Positions 1 through 11,907 of a stretch of DNA of 64,000 bases are shown here, in pieces. Where the stretch lies: NCBI GenBank assembly GCA_028532985.1, contig JANCIK010000006.1, positions 2,294,001 through 2,358,000 of the forward strand, in the 5' to 3' direction. Below the pieces are notes generated by a model. It saw only the letters and a program-made list of their open reading frames with translations. It did no database searches and had not been told where the DNA came from. Source of the stretch: Stropharia rugosoannulata (lineage: Eukaryota; Basidiomycota; Agaricomycetes; Agaricales; Strophariaceae). Each line of letters starts with the position of its first letter. Positions within the stretch are counted from its first letter, which is position 1. The translations under genes were made by a program, and so were the position numbers.

Positions 1-3000
1 GTTGTAGGCAAGTGAATCGTCAGTTTTCGGAGTAAAGTAGCGCAGATGGAGGACAATATCGACGACCGCACGGATACAAGCTGGGTCAGTGTCTGTCGCC
101 AACAGAATGTCAGTGAAGTACGTTGAAAGAATAATGTTTAAGGAATCCGTCAGATGATTGAGCTTGTCGGACCCCTGCAAAGATAATAGAGTCTGAACCA
201 AGATGGGTAGTATTTGCTCTGCGAACTCAGTATCCGACATTAAAATGGACGACAGCTGACCAAAAAAGGGATCGCATACAGCCAAGGTATCACCGAGTAG
301 GACAGCTATGGAGGTAACCCATGTCTTGAAGTCTCTTGCAGAAGCTATATATGTGTCCGAAGCGAGTACGTCTTTTATGTTGGGAACAGGACGATGAACA
401 GGCATTAATTTATAGCACTTCAGGAAGTTGATTTCCATACGATATTCGGAGGGAATGTAGCTGAAGTTCTGAGGAGATGAGACAGACATGATCAGGCGTA
501 GTGTGTGGTATGCACTAGAAACATGTTTAGCGTTACTGTCTTCGAGCATTGCGAGGAGACCCAGTGTTATAGCATCAAGGGTCATGATGACAGGATTGTT
601 GTCTTTCGTACCCTTCTTTTTGAACATGCGCCGGTGTCGTGGACGCGGTGCATTGAAATCAACAGGTTCTGTATTGAAGGGAGAAATTTCGCCCCTGTTT
701 GCAGATAAAAGCTCGATAAAGGCTGCAAGATCATCATCCTGAAGCTGATTCGAGGGTGGCATGCATTCTTTCAGGCGCCAGAAGTGAACTTTCCAATACT
801 GGCTTTCGTTATCGTAGTCCGAAACAATCTGATCTCTCATCCGTCGCGCCAATCGGAATTTGTTGTAAGACAAATGGGGGTCTTCGAGAATAGTTGCCAG
901 ATCCATGAGTATAACTTCTTGGTAGAATTCCAATAGCTCCGAAGACGGTTGGTGAGGCCATGCAGCAAGAGCGCGTGATACAATTGGTTTGAACTCAGCA
1001 ACTTTTGAAAGGGATAGCGCCTGTCGGTCTATCCAAGCAACCAAGTCATTACCAGAGTCGGAAATGCTACTCTTACCCACAGTATGGGAATCGTGAGCAA
1101 TGCAGCATATACGAAGTAAAAAATTGGGTAGATGGGAGTATTGAACGGCGCCGGCGATATCATCAGACCTTAGACCCTTGTAATGATGAAATGCCAGTTC
1201 CAAGATAGACTGGGCAGAGCGGATTAAGTCAAATTGTGCTAGCATCAGCGTCGCGCCATGGATGATAGTATTTAAGATCGCCGCATCTTCTAAATCACCT
1301 TGCCGAAATGCCATCCAAAGAGTGAGAGCGTTAATCAGGCGGTGTTGTTCATTGACTAATGGCGTATCATGAATTTTGTTCATAAGGAGGTGCAATACGT
1401 GATAAGTAGTCGCTCTAGTGAAAGCATTGGGCAATCGCGACGTAATCCAATGCAGACTGTTAAGCAAAGTTTGAGTAGAAAAGTTAGGAAGATTGGGCGG
1501 GTGTGGCTTAAAGGTATCAGAAGCCCGGTAAACGTTAAGGAGGAGGAATGTCGAAGCACTCTTGCCGTTAAAATATTGATCGAACGCTTTCAAGTCCTCC
1601 GCAATAGGGCCTGCCTCCAGGTAGTTTTGCTCCCCAAGGCAACATAAGATCATAGTCACAATCCGGTCTAAATGTTGCTCGAATGTCGGCCAGAAATCAT
1701 CCATAGGGGAAAGGAGATCTATTAGGTGTCGCTCTAAACCTTGGTAATCTTCCTCTGAGGACTGGCCTATCCAGTTGGCAATCGCAAGGCCTACGATCTC
1801 TCCGAAACAGTCTCGTAAGCCATCAACTGTACTCTTCTGCAACATTTTGCAGTGATTTTCAAAATGTTGTCTGCCATCGTTTAATAGATTTGTTGGTGTA
1901 AAAAGATCAAAGGCGGCTTCAGCAGATTTTCTTCGGTCTTTATAGCCGAGTAAAGTGGGAGGAAAAGACGTGATGTCCGCATTTGCTAGACGTATTGAGT
2001 ATGCGATCTGAGAAGCATAGGCAACAAAGAGTTCAGAAAGCGAACTCATTCCCAACCGTTCGGATACCACTGAAAGGATGGCTTTGATATGCTGCACGTA
2101 TTGTTGACTGTACATACAAGTTTCAAGTAGGTGCCAGTAAGGTCCACGTCGAACAGCTGAGCTGACTATCATGATATTGCCGAGCGATAGTATCCTTGTT
2201 AGCATGTGTTCATAACTAACAAAATCAAGTCGATACTTGTGAGTACCAAACGACTAGGAGGACATGATATAGATATACTGACTTTGAAACCTCCTTGATA
2301 TAGAACCCCTTGATCATCTCATACAAATCCCCTGGAGGAATGCCAAGTTCGTCGACTAGGGAGAACAAGCGTGCATTGACAACAGCTGCGCGGAATCGAA
2401 CACGTATATCGGCATCGGCAATAAGGGAGGGTAGTAAGGATGTCGGTAAGCAGATTCGGTATTTCTCCATATCGTTGAAATCTGCAGGAGAAGCCCACGA
2501 TTGCTGTGTAGGGTCGTCAGACAGATATTTGTCCATGAATCTAATAAATGCGTCGCGCAAGAACCAAGACTTCATTCGTCCTTTGACAAGTTCCTTAGCC
2601 AGAAAAACATACAGTTCAGTAGCCTTCTCCTGAACAAGTTGGGCAGCCCTGTCTTCAGATCGCCAGAGACCCAAGCAAGAAGACAAAAGATCCAACAGGA
2701 CAATCTGGAACTGCGCGCTTCGTGCGTGCGCGTGTTGCATAAGCAACGGTTCGAATGCATCGAGAAACAAATCGACGTATTTGGGAGGAAATGAAAACAT
2801 GCCTTGACGAACCCTGCTACAAAAGATGGGGCATATGAGGCAAAATACTTCAAGATGGTCTTCTGCCTTGCTGAGCATAGTTTGAACTAACTCCTTATCC
2901 CGAGAGGGTTTAGAAGTGGGCGATTGGAAGAACGGTCCACAGGCCAAAACGCCCACGCATATTTCTATAGTTCGTACTAAAGGTCTGTCATTTTCGACTT

Positions 3001-6000
3001 TCCGCATGTTTGGCGACGAAGACTGGACATTGCCTGTTCGAATGGGCGCAAATCCATCTCTATCGTCAATATCTGTTGCATATATCCGCGAGCGAGTCGG
3101 TGTCTTGATCATAGCGTCGTTCACCACTTGTCGTAGGACTGAGCTAATAGCACCAAGCGCATCTTGTATCTATTATTTCGAGTCAAATTAACGGCATTTA
3201 GAAAAGGCTAGATGGACTTACTTCAGTGTTTTGCCAAACAACTCGAAGAAGGCTAAGCTTGTCATCATCTTGAACTTGTTCATTAGCGGATTCAGACAGC
3301 AGTTGCCTCAAGGTTTGTTCCTTTATGCCCGAATGGGCCCCTGGTAGTGAAAGTGCTTGATAATAGGCACCGTCTTGAAAAGTCTCTCCTTCCCGAACAA
3401 GTAACTCAAATCCCTGCACGACGAGCAGTTTTTCCATAGGTGTCCAGTTCGGGTTATTCAGCGATTGGATGATCAACTGAACCACTTTGGATGCATTCTG
3501 CAGCACTATTCGATTGGAAACTATACCGTTTAAGGCAAGCATCGATTCAAATAAGACAGCGCTTATTGCGAGATCTAAAGACTGTCTGGTCATCTCCGCT
3601 GTGTGATAGTTGATATCTTTAGGCCTCTCCCATTCAATATTCAAAGATTCAAGAGCCTTGAGAAAGAAAGCTGATATCCGCCGTTCCTTCCCGCGGGCCA
3701 TGACGAGAACTCTGTCCGACTCATTGGGAGGAGTAGTTTTGTCTGCAACGGCGTTTGATGATGCAGAATGTGAACGTCTTGGCTCTGACGAGGGATGGGA
3801 AGAGGCTACTTCGGCGTGTAGAAGAAAATCGAGAATGATCTTGGTCTTGTTCTCTCGTATCATACTATCGACGATTTCGCTCTTCGGAAGTATTGGTCGA
3901 TGCTGGATGGCTACGCGCTTAGTGAGGCCAGATATAGTCTGCAGCATTGTTAGTATATCTGCTATGGTGTACGCCGGCATCTTCGATCGCATCTGTGAGA
4001 GTTTCCAACAATCAATAAGCCAACTTAATACTGTGTCCTCGAGGTGTAACCGGTAAAGCCTGGCGTCTTGACTAGCAATAGTCAGGCAGTGAGAGAGAAA
4101 AATACAAACTGAATCGTAAGGAAAAGTCGGCCCCTGGACATCCATATCCTTCGTAAGGGTTTCAATATCTACAAGAACTCGAGAAGAAGTGAGAAACACT
4201 TGGGGAGAGTTTGAGTTATCAGGATAGAATGAATTTAAGAGAGCATGACAAGCATGACAAGCAGCCCGGCAGATGACTGGTGCGTTGGCTCTTCGTACAG
4301 CATGGGCCCATATAGAATCCCATACCACGATGTCCAAGGCGTATATGTCGTCTGTAGCCTTTCTGTAATTTCTTGATGCTTCCGCATTTGCGATTGCTGC
4401 AAAGTTGAGAAAAACCCATGATTGTACACTACTATCCTCAACTGCGATGTACTGAAGCAGGGTAGTGATGATATCCTGCTTTTGAGAATCATGGACCACC
4501 TTCCAATGACGATCGACGAAGAAAAGAAGGGTCTGCAGGTGATAATTTCGAACATGGGTAGCGGAAGCCATTCTCATCGAGTCAAGGAGCGAAGGAATCG
4601 GGTTCTCGAGCTTTATCCGTTTGCCACGCGAACGACTGGTACCCACTGGGGTTGAATGCTGCATCGATTCGGATAACTGATAAAGCTAAATACCGAAACT
4701 CAATATATGAAACCACAAAGGTATATATGATTGTTAAACGTACTTTTCCAGCACAATCAGCCCGCAACTCTAAGATCGCCCATGCTATAGCTTGTTCCTT
4801 ATCAAAGTGCCATCCCGCACAAAACGTTTGGGCAACAAAGGGATCAAGCTGTTTCGACCGTAAACTATCAGCGCCGGCCAAATTCAGCCTTAGGGCATCC
4901 AGCGCTAGGCCATCCACGCCCCACTTATTGTCAGCTTCGGCATCAAGAGCGTTCCATAAAACGCCTATGCCATCAATGGGATCAAATGCTGGCAGTTTTG
5001 GGTCGTCTGGATAGCCTGGGCACACGATGAATTGGAACAAATTTCGTAGGATCGCCACCAAAGTTTCCTTTAAGTGTTTGTCTTTGGTACCCCACAGGCC
5101 TACCAGTGCAGACCAGGTTGACCGCGCAAACACTTCAACCTCGTACTTCTTGTTGAGGGATATATGCTCCAACATAGAAGACAAGACGTTGACGTAGTCG
5201 TACAGTAATGATGAATCAGCGGGATACCGCTCGAGAAATTGTTTGAGACGCGTCATTATTCCAGGGACAAGGTTAGGGTGGTCTGGTGACAGTACAGGCG
5301 CACCGGCAAATGAAAGGAGGAGAGCAAGTATAGAAGTGAATTCAACTTGCTCTGCCGTGACAGCGGTACGGACGTGCGTCGATTTCCCTCTGAAGGATCC
5401 AGTTTCAAGAATAGGTTTCGGGGTGGGGTCGCGGCGTGTCCGTTTCTTTCCTTTTCCTGTCGCGACACTAGGAGAATATGTACCATCATTCTCTGCATAA
5501 TCGTCGTCCAGATACATGCTATCGTCCGCCTCGACTGCTGGGGATGGACTCGCGTCCATAGGTTCATCACTGGCCCACTGCTGCCGAATGCGGTCGCCTA
5601 GAATAACATTGAAGCAGATCTCGAGCATTCTTATCCACTGCTCCGTCCCCAGATGCTCGAGATGCGGGATATAAGTAAACATAGCCTTCAGCGCCTTGAC
5701 GTAGTCTAGCGCGATCGGCTGGCACAGCACTGCGCGGTCCTCTTCCGAAACCAGCATCTGCGTGAGATGCTGGAACAAACTGTTCACTACTGGCACGTTT
5801 ATGTACTGCACAGCGCGTTCGGTAAGCCAACGGAGGATGCTGCTTGCTTCAGCAATCCTGCGGGTAGCACCAGGACGCGAAGTGGTCTTCTTCATCGCTT
5901 CGCGCTCAAGGTACACGGCCGTGAACAGCGCCTGGAAGACGGGCAGCCACAGCTTGGGGTCCGCGTCGCCATTCTTTCCCAAGTAAAAGTCCGCGACGAA

Positions 6001-6108
6001 TCTGTCTTTTTCGAAGATAATCCGTATTTGGTGCAATCCTTCTTGCCGTTCCGACCCTTTCTTGCTTTTCAGGCTCTCAAGGACGCCTTTAAGGGTGGTA
6101 CTGCTCAT
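1..6108 (-). CDS. TEL1: TEL1/ATM-family PI3K-like protein kinase, N-terminal part (3' end beyond window)
   Basis: Serine/threonine kinase of the DNA double-strand-break checkpoint and telomere maintenance (ATM/Tel1 family), acting in the nucleus. Residues about 9-32 carry the Tel1/ATM N-terminal (TAN) motif, with a Leu-x-Ser-Leu-Lys...Glu-Arg-Gln-Glu-Gly-Leu pattern. The rest is continuous alpha-helical, HEAT-like sequence with no domain break. Four phase-consistent exons were built: 6108-4744, 4676-3222, 3169-2279 and 2235-1. The last stays open to the window edge and gives about 1,980 residues in total. The FAT, kinase and FATC domains must lie left of position 1. The start is the first ATG of the long frame, directly before the TAN motif. 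The 43-nt last intron could instead use a donor at 2290 (55 nt). PMT4 lies about 1 kb upstream on the same strand. Identity rests on the TAN motif plus helical-repeat character, since the kinase domain itself is not visible. Confidence 0.85.
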
Positions 6109-7153
6109 GATAAGCAGAATTCAAGTTCATAGATGCAGCAGGATACAGGTGCCAATCTGCCAATTTCCATCGCAATTAAGTATCAGAGAGGACTCCAACC
6201 GGCGAATTCACGATATCTAGGGATGGTATTCGAATGACTCACCGATTCAGCAGAGCAATCTTTGGCACATATGAATGAAATGGGGCGCGAAAAGTCAAAT
6301 GAATACGATTTGTATTATGGGAGGAATTTAAACCGAACACGATGCAGATTGTAGACTCGAGCCACAGGGACTCGGACGCAAATGCGGTCACGGTGTTAAT
6401 GAACAAAGGCCAAGATTATCCGGCATCTCAGCCGGCACAGTTTGCCGCTCACGCTTTATTGACTGTTATTTGGCCATTCTGAAGTTTTATTTAAGCGGTC
6501 GCCCTGCGTCGCTCTGTAATCCAACCTCTTCCTTCTCTCCTTCTTGCGTTGTCTGCAATTCAATTTGTTTCCCAAACTTGTGTGAACTTTACTCAATCTC
6601 TCTTTCAGTTTATTCTCTTCTTCCTGGCCTCTTTCTGCCCGAGCAGTGCTTTATCGCATCCATGCTGCAATCGGTTCTGGTGATGGCCCAAAACGACGAA
6701 CTTTAACCGTCTAATCAGCGGTTGAATGGGTAGTTGGTAAACGAGGGAGAGTGTATTCCAGGCTCTTCCGTTGTTATGTCTATCCTACATTTCCGTCTTC
6801 TTTTATTTATTTCTCAAGTCTTGTTGTACTGTATGGCGAAGTATGTACCTACAGCTTGGTAGCAACAATTAAAACAATTTCACGTCCATACTCACTGGTG
6901 ACTGAAAGCATCTGGTGTAAGTATCATATCAACACATCCCCGTCAAAGGTTTCCTCGGCAGAATTCTATGTCAAACAGTGTGTCGACGAGCCCTGGAGGA
7001 GCAAGACGTATATAGAGTCCTTGCATTAATGTTTTTGCAGCCTAACAGAATTACTACTACGTAAATACAGCATCCCGTTTCTCAAACCATGTTTGTTTAG
7101 GTATGCAGTCATCACTCGTCGTGGTTTCCAAACTCTCCCCATCAACCTCCCAC
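6109..7153. other. Intergenic, TEL1 upstream and PMT4 downstream region
   Basis: About 1 kb between two minus-strand genes. It should hold the TEL1 promoter and the PMT4 3' UTR. The plus strand has a pyrimidine-rich tract at about 6510-6620. The only longer open frames begin with TTG or GTG, have no recognisable similarity, and are not called. Confidence 0.6.
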
Positions 7154-10038
7154 TCATGACTCGTTGACCTTGGCTGCGAAGTGCAGCGTCCAAGTAGACA
7201 GCAGTCTCTTGCTGTTGACCTGCTCGCCCGTCAAGCTAAATAGAAAAAAGCATGAGCAAACGGGTAAAGAGATAGGCTTATAAACATACCCAGGCGTTCC
7301 GTAAGTCAAAGGAGCGATGAAGACAAACATCAAGAAAAGGAAAAAGCTAAATGATATAAAGATAACGGGACCCTTAAGCCCGATGTCTGAGTATTGACGA
7401 GGGTGGATCTTCATTTTGTTGGAGCCTCGGAGAGAAATGGGGTAGTTGATAGTTTCGCTCAGGACAAAGTTCAGCACAGCACCCGCAATAAGAGCAGACG
7501 CCAAATGTGAGGGCAGGTAATGGTGGATGAACAACTGACGGTTCATCAAAAAGAATGGCAGGTAGTGCACGGCCCAAACCAATAGGAAGAAACCTGTGTT
7601 ATTCCACAGGCGGTTTCGGACGGCTGATGATAGGTTAAGAATATTTCTGTAATAACACAAATTGCACACTTACGATCGGGAATGGGATCCATTCCACGGC
7701 GCCTCGCCAATAGATCAGCTCCGAGGATTCCAACATAAATAGAAAGAGCGACCGTGCACGTCCACCAACCAATAAGATTGCCAATCAAGTAGATCTGCTT
7801 CTTGTCGTCATTGTTGGTCCAGAAACTAATACCACTGAGAAGGAACGGCCAGTTGATAGGGTTGCTCGCGTATGGATGGGAAGCGGTCAATCCAGCATTG
7901 TGCTGGAGCATGAGCAACTGCAACTCGCCAAACTTCTTGAAGAAGTTCATCTTTTTGGGAACTTTAACCGGTTTCTGCTCGTCTTCACGATCGAATTCGG
8001 GTGCTAGACATACGATAAGAAAAGTATTCGGAACTAAATACATCATGATCACTTGCCTTCCTCGACGATTTCATTAACGAACCAAGTCGCAGTCTTCTCA
8101 ACCGGATTCTTATTACCGTTGATCTCTTGCTGTTTGAAGGCCCAATCAGGAAGTTGTTCGGGATGGGTCCACATTGACACCTTAGTGGGTATATGCACGA
8201 GGCGGAAATGACCAGACTTTGTCTTCCATGCCTCATTGGGATGTCCATTGTTGAGAAGCACCTGAAAGAGGGTATCATTATGCCTGCCATGGTCGTCCTT
8301 CGGCCATGTGGTAAACTCTTGGTTAGTGGGCATCAGCGGGGAGGCGACATCGTGAGTAAGCAGGACTGATTGCGTGTTAACGTGGAGGAGTTGGATAACG
8401 TCCTCATTGCGCACAATACGGCCGCGACCGGTTTCGGGTAGGGCCTTGGTAGGGATGATCTGCCAGTGATTGTTGGTGTCATTGTGACCATATCCAGTAA
8501 CCTGTTGACCTAAAGAAAGCTTTAACAAAATTCGTACGATAGAAACACGTAGAATACCTTGGGTGCTGATACGCCCGTCGGGATAAGTAAGAGGGTATCG
8601 TTCAACATGTGAGTGCAAGAACACTTTGGTATCCTTGTGTCGAAGCGTGACGGTGTCGTAATAGTGAATTTCTGCAGGTCTGAGTTAAGACATCGTTATA
8701 TATCCCCTGAGTTTTCGACATACCTTTACTCTTAAGCAACATCTCATTTCCAGCCAAAGTCTCCTGGAATGCGGGGCTCATGAAACTGTCACCAGTACCA
8801 GACTGGGTGAGGATCGAGAAGTGAACGTAGAAGAACGACAGATAGAGAATGAAGGGAAGGACAATGAAACCAATGGCGCGCGCGCTGAAATGTTTCCAGA
8901 AGTAGTCCTATCAACGGAATGAGTTGCGGTTGAGGTGCGAGGGAACATATCATCGGCAACACACCATCGAGTGACCTTCCTTCTTGTAGTCCAAGATGTC
9001 CCACAGGTCAATTAACACAGCGCATCCAATGGTTGCAACGGTGAGAATACCGTTAACCTTGGATCCCCATGTGCATGCCATGAAGGTACCAGTCAACAGG
9101 AGCCATGTCCACCACTCTGGCGTGAATTCTCTGCAAGCAAATGAGTAAAAGCACTCGGCGCACATTCACGAGAATCGCGAACCTGTAGCGGAGCTTCTTG
9201 AAACGAATATAAGAGTAAACGGTCAGCGACATGAAGAAAATGAGGGCAGCGTCGAGCAGAATCAATCGCGACTGAGCGATATGCGCGTTATCTGACACAA
9301 CAGCTATAAGTCCGGTACCCCGAAACACAACAATACATGCGACATACCAAATAAAATTATAGAGGCCGAGAACGCTGCAATGACGGTGGAATAACCGCTC
9401 TCCTTCATGATAGCGTAGATAACCGGGATAGTCAAGCTGCCCATGATTGCAGGGAGCGCACGCATGCCAACATATGGGACATGACTCGCAGTGTAGCTGT
9501 CTCCAATATTCTCAAACAAAAACGAGCCGTCAAAGCCAACGAACCAACCCGCGAGGCCAAAGAGGAGCTTCGCGAGAGGCGGATGGACATCGAAGTAGTA
9601 CTCGCCCGAGATGTAGTGTGCCGCGAACTTGCCGAAGTGGACTTCGTCGAAGCTAGAAACGTGGAGCGTGAATTAGCTGACGCTCTTGGCCGCGCGAAAG
9701 AAAGGGCAGTGCGGAGGACGGGAACTTACACGACCTGGTCCGGGTAGTTGATTTTATAGAAGCGCAAGACAAACGCGAGGGCGGTGAGCGCCGAGACGAC
9801 GATGACGCTCGCCCTGGGCGTCTCTAGCAGCTGCTCAATCTTATTCCTATTCCTCTGCCCGGAGCAGTCACGTCAGTACGCAGCACCGCGGCGGGGGGCA
9901 GAGTGACACAACACGTACAGGGTTCTGGTATACAATTTCGACGTGCTCGTCGTCCTGGGTATCAGAGTGCTCAACGCTGCTGGATGGCTCGCCGTGTGCC
10001 TGCCGCTGGCGCAAAACGGATTTGCCCTTGCCTGCCAT
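7154..10038 (-). CDS. PMT4: Dolichyl-phosphate-mannose-protein O-mannosyltransferase, PMT4 subfamily
   Basis: ER membrane enzyme (GT39) that transfers mannose from dolichyl phosphate to Ser/Thr of secretory and membrane proteins. Eleven exons, phase-checked, give 777 aa: 10038-9919, 9854-9730, 9652-9348, 9303-9183, 9130-8965, 8907-8724, 8671-8558, 8509-8057, 8003-7674, 7623-7290, 7235-7154. The N-terminal luminal loop has the catalytic Asp-Glu of a DEVHFG motif. A MIR region follows, with LHSH...RYPL and an Asp-Gly-Arg-Ile-Ser insert before the QQVTGY stretch, which is typical of PMT4/POMT1 rather than PMT1 or PMT2. The C-terminal multi-TM block includes HYLPFFLMNRQLFIHHYLP. Intron 8 (8056-8004) has a GC donor (AAG|GCAAGT). 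The start is the ATG opening the charged cytosolic N-tail just before the first TM segment. Confidence 0.93.
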
Positions 10039-10479
10039 GACCTGGAGGGGTAGGAACGAGGTGTAGAAAAGGGCGATCGCGGGGTGGTTGGAAGAAAGTC
10101 AATGAACGCCATGCGGCGTTCCCTTGCCACGAATGAACCTCCATTACGTAATAATCTCAGGAATGCCCATCAACTTGCCATCAACGCTGGCAGTGTCAGT
10201 CACAGCCGTTCCCTCACACCATACGTGTCCAAATCCTCCTAAGTTTGTGCGAATATTCGTCGAGAGACGCAGACACTCGCATTAGCGCTTCCGCCAAATC
10301 CAGGCTTGAACTTTGATTTCTACAACTCTCAGCCTGTCACAAACATTATCTCAGACCTTGTCTCAGACTCATTCATACACTGACCACCACTATGTTAGCT
10401 TTAGATATAAAATACACCTATCAATCAAGGATACAACGCCTCAGACGCGGAGATCAACTTCCAATTTTTATGAGGGGCG
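10039..10479. other. Intergenic, PMT4 promoter and small-gene 3' region
   Basis: 440 bp between two minus-strand genes. It presumably contains the PMT4 promoter and 5' UTR next to 10038 and the 3' UTR of the small gene ending at 10480. No open frame or repeat of note was seen. Confidence 0.5.
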
Positions 10480-10918
10480 CTAATGCTTCTGAGGGGCCAA
10501 ACGGGGCGGTAGCGTGCACGACTGTCTCGTCATCTCAATAACCGGCTCACTTTCCTGCAGTCTAAGTTAACACACGATTGGTGAGCCATGACCCGGATAA
10601 CAACTTAGCAGGGAGTCACTTACCCGCCACTCAAACCCACCATGACGCCCCGTCCCCACGTATACACCTGCGAGTCGTACCCAGCCGCATAGACCAGCCC
10701 TGCTGCAACAATGCAAGCAAGGAGGATTTGCCTCATCCACGTCCAACCCTTTGTCCGAGTCTTTCCTCCCAACGGCTGCTGCTCTTGTCCAGGCTGAGGG
10801 TACACGGTTCGCCACAGCTGATCAGTACTAACCTCGCTATTCAAGTATATGTACCACTTACCGCAGAAGCAGCGGCAGTGGGTTGGAGCACCCATTCGTC
10901 TTTACTATCATCAGCCAT
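10480..10918 (-). CDS. Small single-pass membrane protein, unknown function (110 aa)
   Basis: I do not recognise the family. Three exons (10918-10862, 10817-10624, 10561-10480) with canonical GTAAGT donors sum to 333 nt, giving 110 aa in a consistent phase. The N-terminus is acidic (MADDSKDEW). The middle is basic (GGKTRTKGWTWMRQ), followed by one hydrophobic segment (ILLACIVAAGLVYAAGY) and a short polar C-tail ending PLAPQKH-like (Arg-Leu-Ala-Pro-Gln-Lys-His). The charge pattern suggests N-in/C-out orientation of a single TM helix. The exon structure supports a real gene, although the last exon is assigned only because it is the one that stays open. It could be an organelle or ER small membrane protein. 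Confidence 0.55.
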
Positions 10919-11907
10919 AAGTAAGTAATAGCAAGCAAATCAAATTAAGCAATGCCGATGTTAAGTAGATGGCGGTATGAGATAACCCTGTTCTTTATAC
11001 ACTCAGTCCCGTGCGCGCTGTGCATACGCTGGACCGGTCCCGGGGCGCCCGTCAGGTTTGAGCTTAGTAACTACTTCCTTCCGCTAGTCTCCTTCACAGA
11101 CCAAATAAACAGATGACAGTCGATCTGTTAATATATCCTTACGCTAATAAATACATAGAATATGCATACGTCAAAAAGAATCATCATATTACCCAGCTCG
11201 CAGTCGCTGCTCAGTACCAAGTACCTAATACGTTAGTTTTATGGAAGTCAAAACAGCCGACCAATACAACAAATGACAGACGCAAAAAAAAAAGATATCG
11301 AGAATAAGAAAAGAAAATCCATATCAGAGAGAATAGATAAAAAAAACAGGAAAAGGAGGGGATGAGAGACGCTGTCTAACGAGCTCGCTTGCGCGTGTGC
11401 AGACGATATCAGAGCCAACAAGAAAGGATTTCGGACACGCGTTACGTTAACGTTGCGCATAGCGGTATGCATAGATGGGTATGTACGTAGGTATAACTGC
11501 ACAAACATGCACAGTACGCATAATTACGGGTCGGTCTAAATAAAATAAGTCAAAAAGGAGTGTGTTTATCTGTGCATGTGTGCGGGGACGGATGTAGTAG
11601 ACGTTTGCCTTTTCACGCGGGAGGTGGGGGTGGGATCATAAGTTAGAACAAGCGCAAGCGAAAAGACGAGTTGGCAGGGGTGTCACATAAAACAGGGTGG
11701 GGCCGATAAACATGGTACAATACGGTAAGGAGTGTATGTCGTGTGTTGTGTTGAATTGTGTTGGTGTGTTCAAACATGCGCGCGCAAGAAAAGATAAATC
11801 AGTCGGAGAGCAAATGGACCTATAAAAACCGAGGAACAAGACAGGACAGGATAAGACAGCCGAGCGAACACACAAAAAGAGAGGAACGGGACAGGACAGG
11901 CTTAAGT
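10919..11907. other. Intergenic, 3' region of RING-PH-VWA gene and 5' region of small gene
   Basis: About 1 kb, A-rich at 11250-11360, with TG/GT-rich stretches. No supported coding region. The short open frames here have biased composition and no splice support. Confidence 0.5.

Noticed and set aside
11113..11307. 64-codon plus-strand frame in the intergenic region
   Set aside because: AT-rich, low-complexity sequence in the presumed 3' flank of the RING-PH-VWA gene, without family similarity.
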